Assembly (NCBI GenBank): GCA_010015745.1
Contig: ML978296.1
Span: 1 to 64,000, forward strand
Direction of reading: 5' to 3'
DNA length: 64,000 nt
Source of the DNA: Setomelanomma holmii
Lineage: Eukaryota; Ascomycota; Dothideomycetes; Pleosporales; Phaeosphaeriaceae
Shown: one piece after another, positions 50,331 through 61,871 of the stretch
How the letters are laid out: each line of letters opens with the position of its first letter
How positions within the stretch are numbered: the first letter of the stretch is position 1
Program-made: the position numbers and the translations under genes
The notes under the pieces: model-generated
Seen by the model: only the letters and a program-made list of their open reading frames with translations
Databases searched by the model: none
Told to the model about the DNA's origin: nothing

Positions 50331-51419
50331 ATGTCGGGCATAACGACGACCATTGGTAGTCTGCCTCAATATATCGCGACTGCAACTGTTCCGGATCTCA
50401 CTACCATCTTCACGCCTCCTGCATCCTGCAATCGATGGTTTGCAGCCGACACACCAAGCATTGCTTGGAGCACCTACTCTCGTGACGGCTACGCACCACC
50501 TGTCGACCCGCTATATTACTCATGTCTCCCAAGAAATCTGAAAGGCCCTCACTATAGTCCTGGTGTTTGTACAGAAGGCCAGACGATTGCTGGCATCACC
50601 AAGTACGAGGCTGGTTCGCGAACGATGTGGCAGGCGCAATGCTGCAAAAGGTGCGACCAGAAGTACACTCATAAAGGAAAATGCTGACATTAGTGCAGTG
50701 GCCTCACTATCAGCGTCCAGACGATTCAAAGTAGTCCTGTATCGATGTGCGTGAGCGCGATAGCAACGCCGCTTCCCGTCCACGCACTCATCACTACGAC
50801 CTACACCAATGGAGCGTCAAGCTCGTACTATGACTACGTCGTGAACGATCAGTCCACTGTCTCGAATATGACGACCATGACACAAGGAACTGCCGTTGCC
50901 GATCCGTTGTACGTTGCATGGGAAGCATCAGATCTGTCATTATTTCCAGTCGCATATGCAACATCACTGGCACAGAAAGTTGGAGTTGCATTCACACCCA
51001 CAGCCACGCCCTCACCTGGAGTATCAACACGCGGCCCATCGCAAACAGGCACAGCTGGTGATCCTTCACAGACAACAGACTCGAACTCTAGCGGTCTTTC
51101 TAGTGGGGCGAAGATTGGTATTGGCGTCGGTGCTGGCGTGGGTGGATTCCTTCTGATCGCGCTCGTTGCTATGGGGTTCATAATTCGACGCTTGAGGAGG
51201 CGAAACCAGGCCGTCACCACGTATCCAAATGAAGCCACGCCTGAGCTTGGCGGCACGGAAGCAGGTGCGGTGAAAGAGAAATGGTATCATGGAGCGCGGC
51301 CTGCAGAACAAGCGCAAGGCAACAATGGTGTAAATGAGCTGGATTCAATTCCGGTTCAGTATCTGCCTGGTCCGCCTGTGGAATTAGAGGGCTCACATGT
51401 ACAAGGAACGCGGTACTGA
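50331..51419 (+). CDS. Single-pass plasma-membrane protein, fungal-specific, function unknown
   Basis: Intact, 346 residues, two exons (50331-50650, 50699-51419), 48-base intron (GTGCGA..GCAG). Cys-containing N-terminal region (IFTPPASCNRWF, LYYSCLPRN, GVCTEGQTI, MWQAQCCKSG), then a Thr/Ser/Pro-rich stalk, a single transmembrane helix at about 246-269 (IGIGVGAGVGGFLLIALVAM), a basic stop-transfer (RRLRRR) and a cytoplasmic tail. This is the layout of many Pezizomycotina cell-surface proteins (Mid2/WSC-like sensors in topology only). No clear signal peptide at either ATG (50331 or 50262), which is odd for this topology. No family recognised. Confidence 0.75.
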
Positions 51420-53843
51420 GCAGGACACATACTCTCTTCGGAGTTTGAGGACAGCCATAAAAGACTTCAAAGTAATGATAATAGGACACAGATGTCGATC
51501 GTATGGAAACCTACCCTCTTGCGAGATTGCTTGGATACCTTGCAAGACTGGATGCCTAGGAGAGACTCGCCGGTGTACATGGCATGTTTTTGGCAGAACG
51601 AAGCCACGAAGAGGGTGGACATTTCCTGTCTTCTTTGCGTAGCCCACCGCGACTGTCGGATATCCTCTCCTTGCTGAACTTTAATAGTACTATGCGAAGG
51701 TACACACAGCAAATCAAGAGGCTGTATTGCAGCCAGAAATAGGAGCTCGAAGCTATACGGCGCGAAGATCTAGTCGCCCAAGCCAGTTCGAATGAATACG
51801 ATGCGGCATTGTCATCGGACGGCTAGCGAAATGCTTGCGCTGTATCAGGCATAAGAGAAGTCACGATGCAGGACAGAACCACAGAGCGGTGAGAGAATTG
51901 CATATTTGATTTGGAAGTTCATGTACTATAGCAACAAATGCGCTCCTGAATGTACACAGCAAATTCCACAAAGTATACCTACATTAGCGTTGGCGAGTCA
52001 TGGGCCAATCGAGTCCTGTTCTCACTCGTCAGCAGATGCATCGTAAAGACCAAGGTGCAAATGAGGAAGTGTGGAGGAAGGATCAGACATCCAAGGAAGG
52101 TATTCGCGCTCATCGTCCATCGGTTGTAGGTTCAATTGATGGCTAGCGTGGAAACTGCGAATGTAGGAATGTTTCATCATGAGAGAGAAAAGGTTGGAGA
52201 AGGGTGGTAGTGCTGACCTGAAAAGAGACACTTGAAGTGTCAGTGCTATAAGTAATACCAGTGGTGCTTGCAGTGTGCATCCTCTGCCAGGCCCGCTGCA
52301 TGAATCGCATGTGTATACTGTGGCGGAGCCTGGCAGTAGTGTACTCGCTCATATAGTGCAGCCCATAGAAACGACTGTGTAGTTCATCAGGAGTGCATAG
52401 CGACAGGCGGTGTCGTTACGGGTTTCGGGTCATTAGTGGCGGAGTCAAAATATCTGCGCGGCGATGTCAGCAACTTCAATCAAGCCGGAGAAGTGAAGCG
52501 TTGTGTAGCAGACGGTGAGGTCAGACGACAGTACTGGCAAGTAGCAGGCGCCCTGCGAAAGGCACCCGGACAGCTTAGATTTCTTCAAGGTCGAATCGGT
52601 TGGGAAAAGAAGAAAGATGGTGTATCATCACTCCAAAAGCAAAGCGAACGGAGGAAGGAACTTACCAAAGTCACATAGCTGGCAGCTAACAGATGTCAGT
52701 CAGTCGCATGCTGGCATAAGCATCCTATTGTGCGTGAGAGAGTGTTTGCTGGAGGTTCGGGAGGATTCTTGCAGAAGAAGTTGCAGTCGAAAAAAGTCTC
52801 GAGTTGGAGCTCAAAATTTTAGCGCGACTGCCAAGAGAATCAGGGCTCCACGTGATGGTCCGATTCGGTCAAGTTTTCTGTCATCATCGGCGCATCATGT
52901 GTTCTGAGCACCACGGCATGGACCATCGGACGACGCTCTGAACAGCCTCGAAACGACTAGCAGTCGCATCGTATCTCATCAGCAATATTCGTTTTTTGTT
53001 GTTGTTGTTGTTGTTGTTGAGCAGTCCGGCGCGAGAGAAGGCAGAAGTCCGGATAGATTGCTCTGGCGCCCAGCCTCGCAGCTTTTGCGCGATACCAAAT
53101 CAGCCCCTAACCTGTCGCTGATCGGCGGCCTCATCACACCTCACAGCACCTCCACCACCGCCGCCGCGTTCCTGGCACTCCACCCCCAGGCCCTGCATCC
53201 TCGCCGTGAGCGGAAGCTCTGTCGCATACCGAAAGCCACATCGACGACACGCTGCTGCGCCCGCTGCACGCCCGCCCCACGCCGCTCGCTCTCTCCACCG
53301 CTCTGCGGGACGGATGCGACAAGATAGCGCTCGACACGACATCGCGCCATTGCCTGCCGCAGCCCTCAACACCACGCTCGGACGCCCGTGAACGCTGCGC
53401 TGCACCCTGCGCGAGCACGCCGTGCGCAGTTTTTGTCGCATCTTCGCCGCGCTGTCCACGCCGACTGCCGCCGAGCAGCCTCTGTCTGTCGTCCCGGGCA
53501 CGGTCGCGACGTCCACGCGGGCATTCGGCCACCATTCGCTGCGACGCCTCTCCTGTGCCAGACTTGAACTCGTTACTTGGTGTCTGCGACTTGCGGCGCT
53601 GTAGCTGCCATCCGAAACATTCTCGCACCCACTATCTTTGACGCGATCGCGCCTGCCAGAGTACGCATGCATTGCGCACGATAGCACGAATCCTCGCCAA
53701 ACATCTTCCGTGGACTCGCCAGTCGCTCTTGCCCATCACTAGCATCGGACGGTCACGGTCACTGTCCCGGTCCAGCGGTACCTTCCTAAAAACCCAGCGC
53801 GACTGCCCAGCGAGGCCGCAGCTCGTCCTGAAGCGGCGGCAAG
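51420..53843. other. Long intergenic region upstream of PtaB-like gene
   Basis: About 2.4 kb. It holds small open frames without motifs (for example 52436-52678), a GTT microsatellite at about 52997-53019, and from 53050 on a C/G-rich, pyrimidine-rich stretch that is probably the promoter and long 5' leader of the regulator gene at 53844. Long leaders are common for fungal morphogenesis regulators. Confidence 0.5.
52997..53019. repeat. GTT microsatellite
   Basis: About seven to eight GTT units after a T-run, in the region upstream of the PtaB-like gene. Confidence 0.9.
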
Positions 53844-56206
53844 ATGATGACTACGAGCTATCCACACAATCCGGGCATGCACCCCCAGGGTATGCCTCAT
53901 GGCCACCCCATGGGTGCACCTGGGCCCAATCCAGGCCAGCAAATGCCACCTGGCATGCATCCAGGCGTATCAGGTCCCAATGGCCCAGTGAGCCAGGCGG
54001 GGCCTATGATGGGCATGCAGCCGGGCATGGGAGGACCAAATGCACATGCTTTGTCGCATTTGCAGCCCCAGCAAGCACACATGTTTGCGCAGCAGCAGCA
54101 ACAACACCCAGGCATGAGTGAGTACCTTGCAGACGATGAACTTGATATACACTAACACTCCAAAGTCAATCCCGCAGCTGCGATGCAGCAAAGAAACGCT
54201 CAGCAGCAAGCATTCTTGCAACATCAACACCGACAGGCAATGCTGGCCCAACAGCAGGGTGGTATGGGCATGGGCATGGGCTTTCAGAATCCCATGCAGA
54301 ACATGCAGAATATGACGCCTCAACAGATGGCGGCCATGTCGCAGCGCATGGGACAACCATTTGTCAATCTGCCGCCTCATCTTCAGACCCTACAACAGCA
54401 ACAACAGCAAATGTCAAACCAGCAGCAGGGCGGACCACAGCAGGCGGCGGCCATGGCTCAGGCTCAAGCCGCGCACCAGGCTCAACAGCATCAACACATG
54501 GCACAGCAGCACCAGGCTCAAGCTCAGGCTCAAGCCATTGCCATGCAGCAAGCACACTCCCAGCAGAGCAATCACAGCCAGAATGCAAGCCAGGGACCGC
54601 CAACAACGTCACAACCACAGCAAGGACCCCTTCGCCCACCATCAGCCATGAGCCATCAAGGACACGCATCTCCCGCCCCTCCACCCACACCACAGCAACC
54701 TCCTCCTCCTCCTCCTCCTCCTCCTCAACAACAGCAACCGCCACCACCACAACAACAACAACAACAACAACAACCGCAACAGTCAGGGCCGCAGCCAGGC
54801 CAACAGACACCCGCTCCCGCCCAGCCCGCGAATCTTCCCCAACAGCCTAACCAACAACCTCAAAATCCTGCTCAGATGCAACAGCGGAACCCTGCCATGG
54901 TTCAGCAGGCTCAGGCGCAGGCGCAAGCTCAAGCCCAAGCCCAGGCAGTGCAGGCTCAGGCAGCACAAGCGCGAAACATGGCCATGATGAAACAAGCGCA
55001 GGCTACAGGAGGCAATGGAACACTGAAACTGATGAACTTTGTGGATCAGATAGGGCGGTTCAACAGTTCCACTGGCAACGAAGAAAATAAGGTGGAGCGC
55101 TGGCAAGCGTTTGTGGACAAGTTCTTCGCGGAGACAGGATCTTTCATCCATTGCGTCTACCAAACTGCCTCGGGAAGGACCAAGCAATTCGAGATTGTGT
55201 ACGCCGCGCTACCACGCTATTTCTATACCCTCTTCAACACGGATGTCGTCAATCTGCAAATCACTCTGGATGGAGCCACAGAGAAGACGTCACCGCCGGA
55301 ATTGAAGGTGACATGCGACCGCGCTAAACTCATCTACACCTATAGGAACCAGTGCCAGGTCGTCTACACCGGAGCATTGACGGCTTTCTGGTCAGGCTCA
55401 GACAAGATGGAGTGGTTGCAATTCGAGGGCGAGGGTCACCAGCAGTATATACCCCGCTCGGCACTAGAGCAAATGTTCCACCAGCCCTCGCCCAACCAGA
55501 TGAATCCCAACCAGTCGCCACGGATGGGCAAGAATGCGAAGCAAAAGCTGCAGAGAGCTGCAGAGCCACTCGAGCAATATCTGCCTCTCTCAAAGCTACC
55601 CACTGCTGGCGTGACCGAATTCGGATTGCCACCAGTGTTGCAGAGCTACCTCGAGGTCAGTACACGGAAGAGAAAATTGCACAGCACGACCGCTGACGAC
55701 GGCAGATATACGAAACGATGAATAACATGACCAGCCTCATGACGCACTATATCGACAACAGCGGCCTGAAGCCCAGTGAGGCTCTCGACAGTTGGAATAC
55801 CATGATGGCGAACAACAACCCTGCACCCACGGGCCAACAGAATCCGGGACAAAATCAAGGCCAGCCAATGCAGCAACCGAACATGCCACCAGGAGTGCGG
55901 CCGCCTGGTCCCGGGCAACCGGGTCAGCACATGTTCATGTCACCAGCAATGCAAAATCAGCTCCTTCCCAATGGTATGAATGGTTCACCCGGCATGCTGC
56001 ATACTCCGTCACCCAACTCACACCAAATGGTCAAACAGCAAAGCACAAGCTCCCACACGGCTAGCGTCAACACTTCGCCCAACATGCAGAACAAACGGCG
56101 GAGAAGCACAGCCAAGATCGACCTGGACGACGGGGAGATGAACGGTGCGAAGGTCAAGCAAAGTCCAAGAGTGGGAGGTGGCAAGAGGATGAAGGGCGGC
56201 AATTAG
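53844..56206 (+). CDS. LIM-domain-binding protein, PtaB/Mfg1-like transcriptional co-regulator
   Basis: Intact, 754 residues, three exons (53844-54117, 54166-55655, 55706-56206); introns of 48 and 50 bases (GTGAGT..AAAG; GTCAGT..GCAG). A Met/Gly/Pro-rich start (MMTTSYPHNPGMHPQG) is followed by a very long Gln-rich region with poly-Pro and poly-Gln runs encoded by CAG/CAA/CCT repeats. Then comes the LIM-binding domain at about 380-585 (LMNFVDQIGRF, WQAFVDKFFAETGSFIHCV, FEIVYAALPRYFYTLFNTDVV, GLPPVLQSYLE), and a tail with KKRRRST-type basic motif (NKRRRSTAKIDL) as a likely nuclear signal. Fungal members (PtaB, Mfg1) act with Flo8/SomA-type factors to control adhesion, filamentation and conidiation; the role here is inferred from the family. 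Confidence 0.85.
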
Positions 56207-56748
56207 AACAGCCCTTGTGTGCTCATTCAGTTCGTTGGGCGTCCAGCATCTCATCATGTACAGCGCGGCGTTCAGACGTTTCTACGTTTATCGTATCCCC
56301 TTCGTCTCAGTACCCCATTTTCATTCGGCGCATTCTTGGACGGCCAATCGGCCTGGGTGGACTTGTCAACTGCTTCTCCCTTCTTGCTTCCGTCCTCATT
56401 TCCGCTGGAGTTGGAGCATCCTGTGCGCATAATTCCCTCGTGAGTGGGCTCTACATAATCAATTTCTTGTACATTATCGCGACGCGAAAGGGCTGCGAGG
56501 GGACCAAAAGAGCCATTTTGTTGCTTGTAGAGGGAGCGGTTTGCATTTGCAGTTCATACGAGAAGACGAGCTATGTCTTGAGTGGCGAGATATCGTATAT
56601 GGAATCAAGACGTTATGAATTCATCGAAAGTTGATAGACTTCACCTTCACTTCATCGCACACGAGCGACACGCTAACATTCCGTTGAAAAATCACTCACC
56701 TGCACCTTTCCTATTCACAACAACACGACGCTCTACTGACATTGCATA
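56207..56748. other. Intergenic / 3' UTR of PtaB-like gene
   Basis: About 540 bases. Open frames at 56215-56634 have no supported product. Ends in the promoter of the small coiled-coil gene. Confidence 0.45.
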
Positions 56749-57321
56749 ATGTCAGGACAAGCAGTACCACCAGATGAACCGCATATAGAGGCACGACCGA
56801 GCCCTAGCGCTCAAACTAGCATCCAAGAGGCTAACACACCATTGGTGCCGCCTCGAGATACAACTCTTGAGGCACTTCGATTAGACTTGCTCAAGAAGTG
56901 CGGAGCCCTGGAAGAGAGCGACAAGAAGGTCGATTCTCTGCGAAAAGAGCTCTTCGAGAAAGATGCGGCTTTGCAAAAGGCAAAGCGAGACCATCAGACT
57001 GCCGCCAGAGGGCAAACGCAGATCCGCAAGGACATGAAGCAAGCCGCAGATGATGCTGCAGAACAGATGGCCAAGATGCAGAGCGACCACGAGTCGCAAA
57101 TGAAGGCCATGCAGGCGAAGCTAGACGCATCACAGACCGAGTGCACTCAGCACAAAGAGAAGAACGCAGCTCAGAGTGAAGGCTTGCTGGAGCACGTCAA
57201 ACTTTTCGAGGCTGAGAAGATACAAATGGACCGTGACTGGGTCACTAAGGTCTTTGATCTATGTGCTGACATGAGTACCTTGGAGCGTACCGCGCTGGCC
57301 TTGCGCTACACTGACGAATAA
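56749..57321 (+). CDS. Coiled-coil protein, uncharacterised
   Basis: 190 residues, ATG 56749 (MSGQAVPPDE), single exon. A disordered N-terminus of about 45 residues is followed by heptad-rich Lys/Glu/Gln/Ala helix (LRLDLLKKCGALEESDKKVD.. to about 165), then a short C-terminal helix (STLERTALALRYTDE). No family recognised. Its stop lies 31 bases before the ATG of the next small gene on the same strand. Confidence 0.6.
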   Translation: MSGQAVPPDEPHIEARPSPSAQTSIQEANTPLVPPRDTTLEALRLDLLKKCGALEESDKKVDSLRKELFEKDAALQKAKRDHQTAARGQTQIRKDMKQAADDAAEQMAKMQSDHESQMKAMQAKLDASQTECTQHKEKNAAQSEGLLEHVKLFEAEKIQMDRDWVTKVFDLCADMSTLERTALALRYTDE

Positions 57322-57352
57322 GCAGCTTAGATTTACGCTGGGGGTTAGACAA

Positions 57353-57754
57353 ATGGGCTACCTCGAGTCGCACAAGGACCAGGACCTGTTGGTCTTCCAG
57401 TCTGGCACCAATCCCGCCGCCTACCTAGGCCTGAAGCGAAGCGACGAGCACAACTACATCGCCGACAGAGCCAATCCTCGCTACCCCTACAACCGGGGTG
57501 TTACGCTCGGAAAGGTGGTGGCAGGTGCTGTGCTGGCGGCCCATTTCAAGGACAAGACGCTTGACGAGCGCGTCTGCAAGGTCCCGAGCATCACCAGGAC
57601 GATGGTGTTGCCCTATCGGACGGAGAAGGTCAATCCAGACGGCTTCTTCGCCGGGTTGCACAAGGGCCGGGCTGATCGAGCCAAAGAGATTGCCGCGATG
57701 AGGAACGCGGCTGAGGAGGAGAAGAAGACCGGCAGGAAGCCCCACAGCTCCTGA
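57353..57754 (+). CDS. Small uncharacterised protein
   Basis: 133 residues, ATG 57353 (MGYLESHKDQDLLVFQSG). A mixed, fairly polar protein with RYPYNRGVTLGKVVAGAVLAAHF in the middle and a Lys/Arg/Glu-rich end (KEIAAMRNAAEEEKK). No family recognised. It follows the preceding gene by 31 bases, unusually close for two fungal genes, so it may be an exon of the same transcript or a separate late gene. Confidence 0.5.
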   Translation: MGYLESHKDQDLLVFQSGTNPAAYLGLKRSDEHNYIADRANPRYPYNRGVTLGKVVAGAVLAAHFKDKTLDERVCKVPSITRTMVLPYRTEKVNPDGFFAGLHKGRADRAKEIAAMRNAAEEEKKTGRKPHSS

Positions 57755-57891
57755 TGGCTCGCGCTTTGGCGCATCGGAATGAGTAGATGACGAATACAAT
57801 CAATTATTTCATTTGTGTGCTATGCATGCGGGCCTGTCTGGCTCTCCGCTCTCAAGAGAAACTGCTAAAAGAAAATCGTAAACACCCATCA

Positions 57892-58872
57892 CTACCACCT
57901 GATCTTCTTGTCCCAGCCAATGTACTCATCAATGACTCCCTTGTAGTACTCCTTCAGATCCTCGACCTTCGGGACCTCGTCACTCTTGCTGTAAAGATCG
58001 TATGGGTTGAATGCTCTGACTGCCTCAAGCATGCGCTCGTCCTTCTCGTTCATCATCCACCGGTACGCATTCTCCTTGTGCCATGGGTAGAAGCTATGGT
58101 ACCGGATCATCGCCAGTCCCTCGTCAGGAATGGTAGACTGGTCCTTCATGATGTGGTACAAGTACTCGTCATGGCCCCAGGACAGCATGACATTGTCCAT
58201 CCCGCAACCTGGTGTGTAGATGCCGTGCTCGGTGCTGTAAATGGGGTCGTTGGAGTCTGGGTTTCCCTTGAAGGTGTCTGGGTAGATGATGCGCTTGTCA
58301 AAGGCGCAGCCGACGGGGAATGTGTCGCCAACTACATCCCACTGGCCCTCTGCATCGTAGAAGAAAAGAAGCTTGCCTAGATCGTGGATCAGGCCAGTCA
58401 ATTGCATCCAGCGTGGCTTGCCGTCGCGGCGAATGGCTTCAGCGGATTGCAGAAGGTGCTCGATCTGGGAAAGTGAGGTATCTGGGTCGGACTCGTCGAT
58501 GAGTGTGTTGAGCTTTTCCATGGCTTCCCAGATGGTCATCTCAGCGCGGGTCTTGGCTTTGAAGGCGTTGCGGGCTTTGAGGTTGTACGCGACTGTCTGC
58601 TTCTCGTGCTGTTCGCGGTAGAAGTTCTTGACGCGATCGCACGCGTCTTCGTACTGTCGGAATTGTGTCTTGTCCTTCTCAGCGTCGAATTGTGATGACT
58701 CGTAGATGTCCTTCTCTTCCTGTGTAGCGGTGCCATTCTTGACCTTCAATGCGGCTTTAAGCACATTGACATCATCTATCATGTCTGATGTGGCCTCGAG
58801 GGCTGAACCATCGCGGTGGTTGTTGAAGTCCTCGGCCACATTGGGCGTCTCGAAGATGGCGCCTGGTGCCAT
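57892..58872 (-). CDS. Myo-inositol oxygenase
   Basis: Intact, single exon, 326 residues, ATG 58872 (MAPGAIFETPNVAEDF). Cytosolic di-iron enzyme that converts myo-inositol and O2 to D-glucuronate. MIOX fold with its metal ligands: HLLQSAEAIRRDG (His), LTGLIHDLGK (His-Asp), LSWGHDEYLYH (His) and MIRYHSFYPWH (His), FNPYDLYSKSD (Asp). Also the family blocks MTIWEAMEKLNTLIDESDPDT, VGDTFPVGCAFD, STEHGIYTPGCGMDNVMLSWGHD. Length is slightly above the animal enzyme through a longer N-terminus. First of four intact sugar-acid/polyol genes up to the right window edge; glucuronate would be the shared entry compound. Confidence 0.95.
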   Translation of the reverse strand: MAPGAIFETPNVAEDFNNHRDGSALEATSDMIDDVNVLKAALKVKNGTATQEEKDIYESSQFDAEKDKTQFRQYEDACDRVKNFYREQHEKQTVAYNLKARNAFKAKTRAEMTIWEAMEKLNTLIDESDPDTSLSQIEHLLQSAEAIRRDGKPRWMQLTGLIHDLGKLLFFYDAEGQWDVVGDTFPVGCAFDKRIIYPDTFKGNPDSNDPIYSTEHGIYTPGCGMDNVMLSWGHDEYLYHIMKDQSTIPDEGLAMIRYHSFYPWHKENAYRWMMNEKDERMLEAVRAFNPYDLYSKSDEVPKVEDLKEYYKGVIDEYIGWDKKIRW

Positions 58873-59754
58873 TGTGGTGCAGTGATGTGTGCGGTTAAGG
58901 AGGATGAGATGTTTTAACTGACTTTAACGTAATGAAGAGATGTCTGAGAATGCAAGATATGTAGAGTGACTGATGATGAAAGACCTCTGAGAAGGACTGG
59001 TACTTATCTTCGACAACCCTTCAGCGTACCTTACCATGGAACTACTACATCTAGCACCATTTTCATCTCCTCCGACAAAAGTCCAGCCCCTCAACGACAA
59101 CAGAATCATCACATCTCAGCGAACAACTCCACTCAAACCGGCATCCCCGCAGTGTTGAGCTCAAAGGAGGCAAGGGGACAGTGCGAGGAAATTTCCACCG
59201 CCACCGCGACACCATCTGGTGTTCTGGAGACTAAGCCAGCGGATGGTGTGCAGTATTGCTGTGATGGTGGTTGGCTCGTCTTCGTTAGATCTGGGTCCGT
59301 CGACGGGTAGTGTGGACCCTTCGCGTGTACGTGAATGCCGGATGGCGCAATCTTCCCCATCTGCCGCCGAGGACAGTAATTCTCGCCGCAACCTGAACAG
59401 ATGGCGTCGGAAGCGTCGTTGATCATGCGGGAGGTCTGCAGAATGACGCCCGCGTGCCTTTGTCATCCCCTTCACACGTCCCTCGGTCTCGACTTCCCCG
59501 ACCTGAACCTCATAGGAGCTGGGCGTCACCCTAATCGAAAACTCTGCTGAGGCTCAAACGTGGCACCGGACCGAAGCTACGCCGGCGGGGCAGCATTGGC
59601 GGGGGCAGTCGGAAGAATTAACACATCAATCACAAAATGACGCTGCTCTGCACTGTGCGGCAACGGAAGAAGTAAACAGCCACTACATGTGTTCCCAAGC
59701 AACCGCGTCCATGCTACTTCCCCACTACATAGACTGCCCTTGCCGTGACCTGCC
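58873..59754. promoter_or_regulatory. Divergent region, MIOX and aldo-keto reductase
   Basis: About 880 bases between divergent ATGs (58872 reverse, 59755 forward). No gene in it; probably holds both promoters. Confidence 0.45.
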
Positions 59755-60868
59755 ATGAATCCCGCTCTCTCCAGATTCATCCTTAAAGCAACTCCCGATA
59801 GCATCTTGAATCCCTCACCTGACATGAACACCGCAATCCCTCTCAACACCGGCGCGACCATTCCAGCTCTTGGGCTGGGAACGTGGCAGTCTGCGCCTGG
59901 TGAAGTTAAGAAGGCGGTCACGCATGCCATTGAGTCTGGCTACAGGCACATCGACTGCGCGTTCTGCTACCAGAATGAAGATGAGGTCGGCGAGGCCCTC
60001 CAGGACGTGATCTCGCGTGGCATCGTGAAGCGCGAGGACCTGTTCATTACCAGCAAATTGTGGTGCACATTCCACACACGCGCGGAGGAGGGTCTGCAAA
60101 AAAGCTTGGATCTGCTCAAAACGCCATATGTGGATCTGTATCTCATGCACTGGCCTGTTCCCATGAACCCCAAGGGTGAGCTGCAATACCTCAGAGTCGG
60201 TGGGTGTCGAACTGACACATGTAGGCAATCATCCTCTCTTCCCTAAGCTAGAAGACGGCTCCCGCGACATTGACCATAGCATCACACACATCCAAACGTG
60301 GCAGAACCTCGAGAAGCTGATTCAGGCGCACCCCGACAAGGTCAAAGCGATTGGTGTCGCAAACTACTCTGTCAAGTACATGGAGAAGTTGCTTGCACAA
60401 GCGACTATCACACCAGCTGTAAACCAGATCGAGAACCACCCTCTATTGCCGCAGCAAGAGGTTGTTGATCTCTGCAAGTCAAAAGGCATTCACATCACTG
60501 CATACAGCCCACTCGGCAGCACAGGCTCTCCGCTCTTCAAGGACGAAGGCGTTCTCGAGGTTGCGAAGAAACACAACGTTGGTCCTGCAGCCGTACTGCT
60601 AAGCTATCACCGTACGTTCCATTCTCGATGCTCTCATAGATGCCCGACTAACATCACCACAGTCGCTCGCAACTCCTCCGTGCTCGCCAAATCCGTGACG
60701 CCTTCGCGCATCGACGAGAACCGCAAGCTGATCCAGCTTGATGCCAGCGACATGGAGAAGCTTGAGGCGATTCACAAGACCAAGGGTATCACGAGATATG
60801 TGTATCCGCCGTTTGGTGTGAATGCCGGATTCCCAGACAAGCCAGATGGCATCGATCTGAGCGGCTGA
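59755..60868 (+). CDS. Aldo-keto reductase (glucuronate/aldehyde-reductase-like)
   Basis: Intact, three exons (59755-60175, 60225-60611, 60663-60868), introns of 49 and 51 bases (GTGAGC..GTAG; GTACGT..ACAG with CTAAC). 337 residues from ATG 59755; ATG 59824 (MNTAIPLNTGATIPALG) gives 314 and fits the usual family start better. (alpha/beta)8 NADPH reductase with tetrad motifs: YRHIDCAFCYQNEDEVG (Asp, Tyr), FITSKLW (Lys), YLMHWPVP (His). Also PAVNQIENHPLLPQ and GIHITAYSPLGS. C-terminal ITRYVYPPFGVNAGFP. In fungi such enzymes include uronate, glyceraldehyde and aldose reductases. Divergence from MIOX makes reduction of D-glucuronate to L-gulonate an attractive guess, not shown. Confidence 0.9.
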
Positions 60869-61003
60869 CTGCCTCGGGCGAACAAGTTGTGAAGAGGATA
60901 ACGTGGTGATATACCCAATAAAAATGACATAGATTATAGATCAACACAGAAGCCGACCGACCATCGAGCGTTCATGATTGCATTCTTTGACAATACCCCC
61001 CAT

Positions 61004-61871
61004 CTATCGCCCCATCCACCCACCGTCAACCGTGACCACCTCTCCACTTACATATGCACTCGCCGCACTTCCTAACCACACAACCACGCCCTTGAAGTCC
61101 TCGGGTGCACCCCACCGTCCCGCTGGAATCCTCTCCAAGATACTCCTGGCCCTGTTCTCATCCTTGATCAGTGCTTCATTCATATCCGTTGCAATGTACC
61201 CTGGCGCAATTGCATTCACACTGATCCCATGTTTGGCCCACTCGTTACTCAATGCCTTGGTGAGCTGTCCAACACCTCCCTTTGAGGCTGCATATGCGGG
61301 TACGGTGATGCCACCTTGGAAGGTCAGGAGCGAGGCCACGTTGATGATGCTGCCACGGCGCTGCAGGGGCAAATCTGGTTGTTGGGCAAGCATGTGTGCG
61401 CCTACGTCTCTGCACAGTGTGAAGACAGATGTGAGGTTGACCTGCAACACCGCTTGCCAGTCATCATCAGGGAATTGATGTGCGGGGTGACGCTTTTGAA
61501 TGCCGCCGCAGTTCAACAGGATGTGGATTCGGTGACCGTCCTTAAGGATAGTAGGGACGAGAGACGAGACGGACTCATTTGAGGAGAGGTCGGCTGTATA
61601 TATTGTGGCTTTGCGACCAAGAGACTCGATTGCTTGCTTGGTAGTCTGGTTCGAGATGTCGCGCTGGGAGAGAATTAGGAAATGTCTAATCTGTTTGGAC
61701 TTGGAGGGTGTGTAGATGGGGTGAGCGCACCTGGACAAGAAGAATGTCAGCACCTGCTTCGGCGAGGGCTATGGCCATGGTTTGACCAATGCCTCGTGTA
61801 CCGCCCGTCACGAGAGCGGTTTGGCCCTCCAGGGAGAACAATTGCTGTACAGTCGTCATGTTATCTATCAT
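61004..61871 (-). CDS. SDR, 2-deoxy-D-gluconate/5-keto-gluconate reductase (KduD/Gno)-like
   Basis: Intact, two exons (61871-61731, 61663-61004), 67-base intron (GTGCGC..CCAG). 266 residues from ATG 61871 (MIDNMTTVQQLF) or 262 from ATG 61859. Classical SDR: TGGTRGIGQTMA, LLVQRDISN, NCGGIQKRHPA (KduD-type variant of NNAG), INVASLL (Ser), YAASKGGV (Tyr, Lys), NAIAPGYIATDMN. The IQKRHPAHQFPDDDW block is typical of the KduD/gluconate 5-dehydrogenase branch. It would interconvert keto-gluconates. Divergent to the MDR dehydrogenase at 62352, convergent with the aldo-keto reductase. Confidence 0.85.

Noticed and set aside
54364..54810. Reverse open frame rich in Val/Glu opposite the PtaB-like gene
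   Set aside because: Caused by antisense reading of CAA/CAG and CCT repeats.
56215..56634. 139-codon forward frame after the PtaB-like gene
   Set aside because: Reading looks like random hydrophobic/Ser text in a 3' UTR; overlapping frames are equally open.
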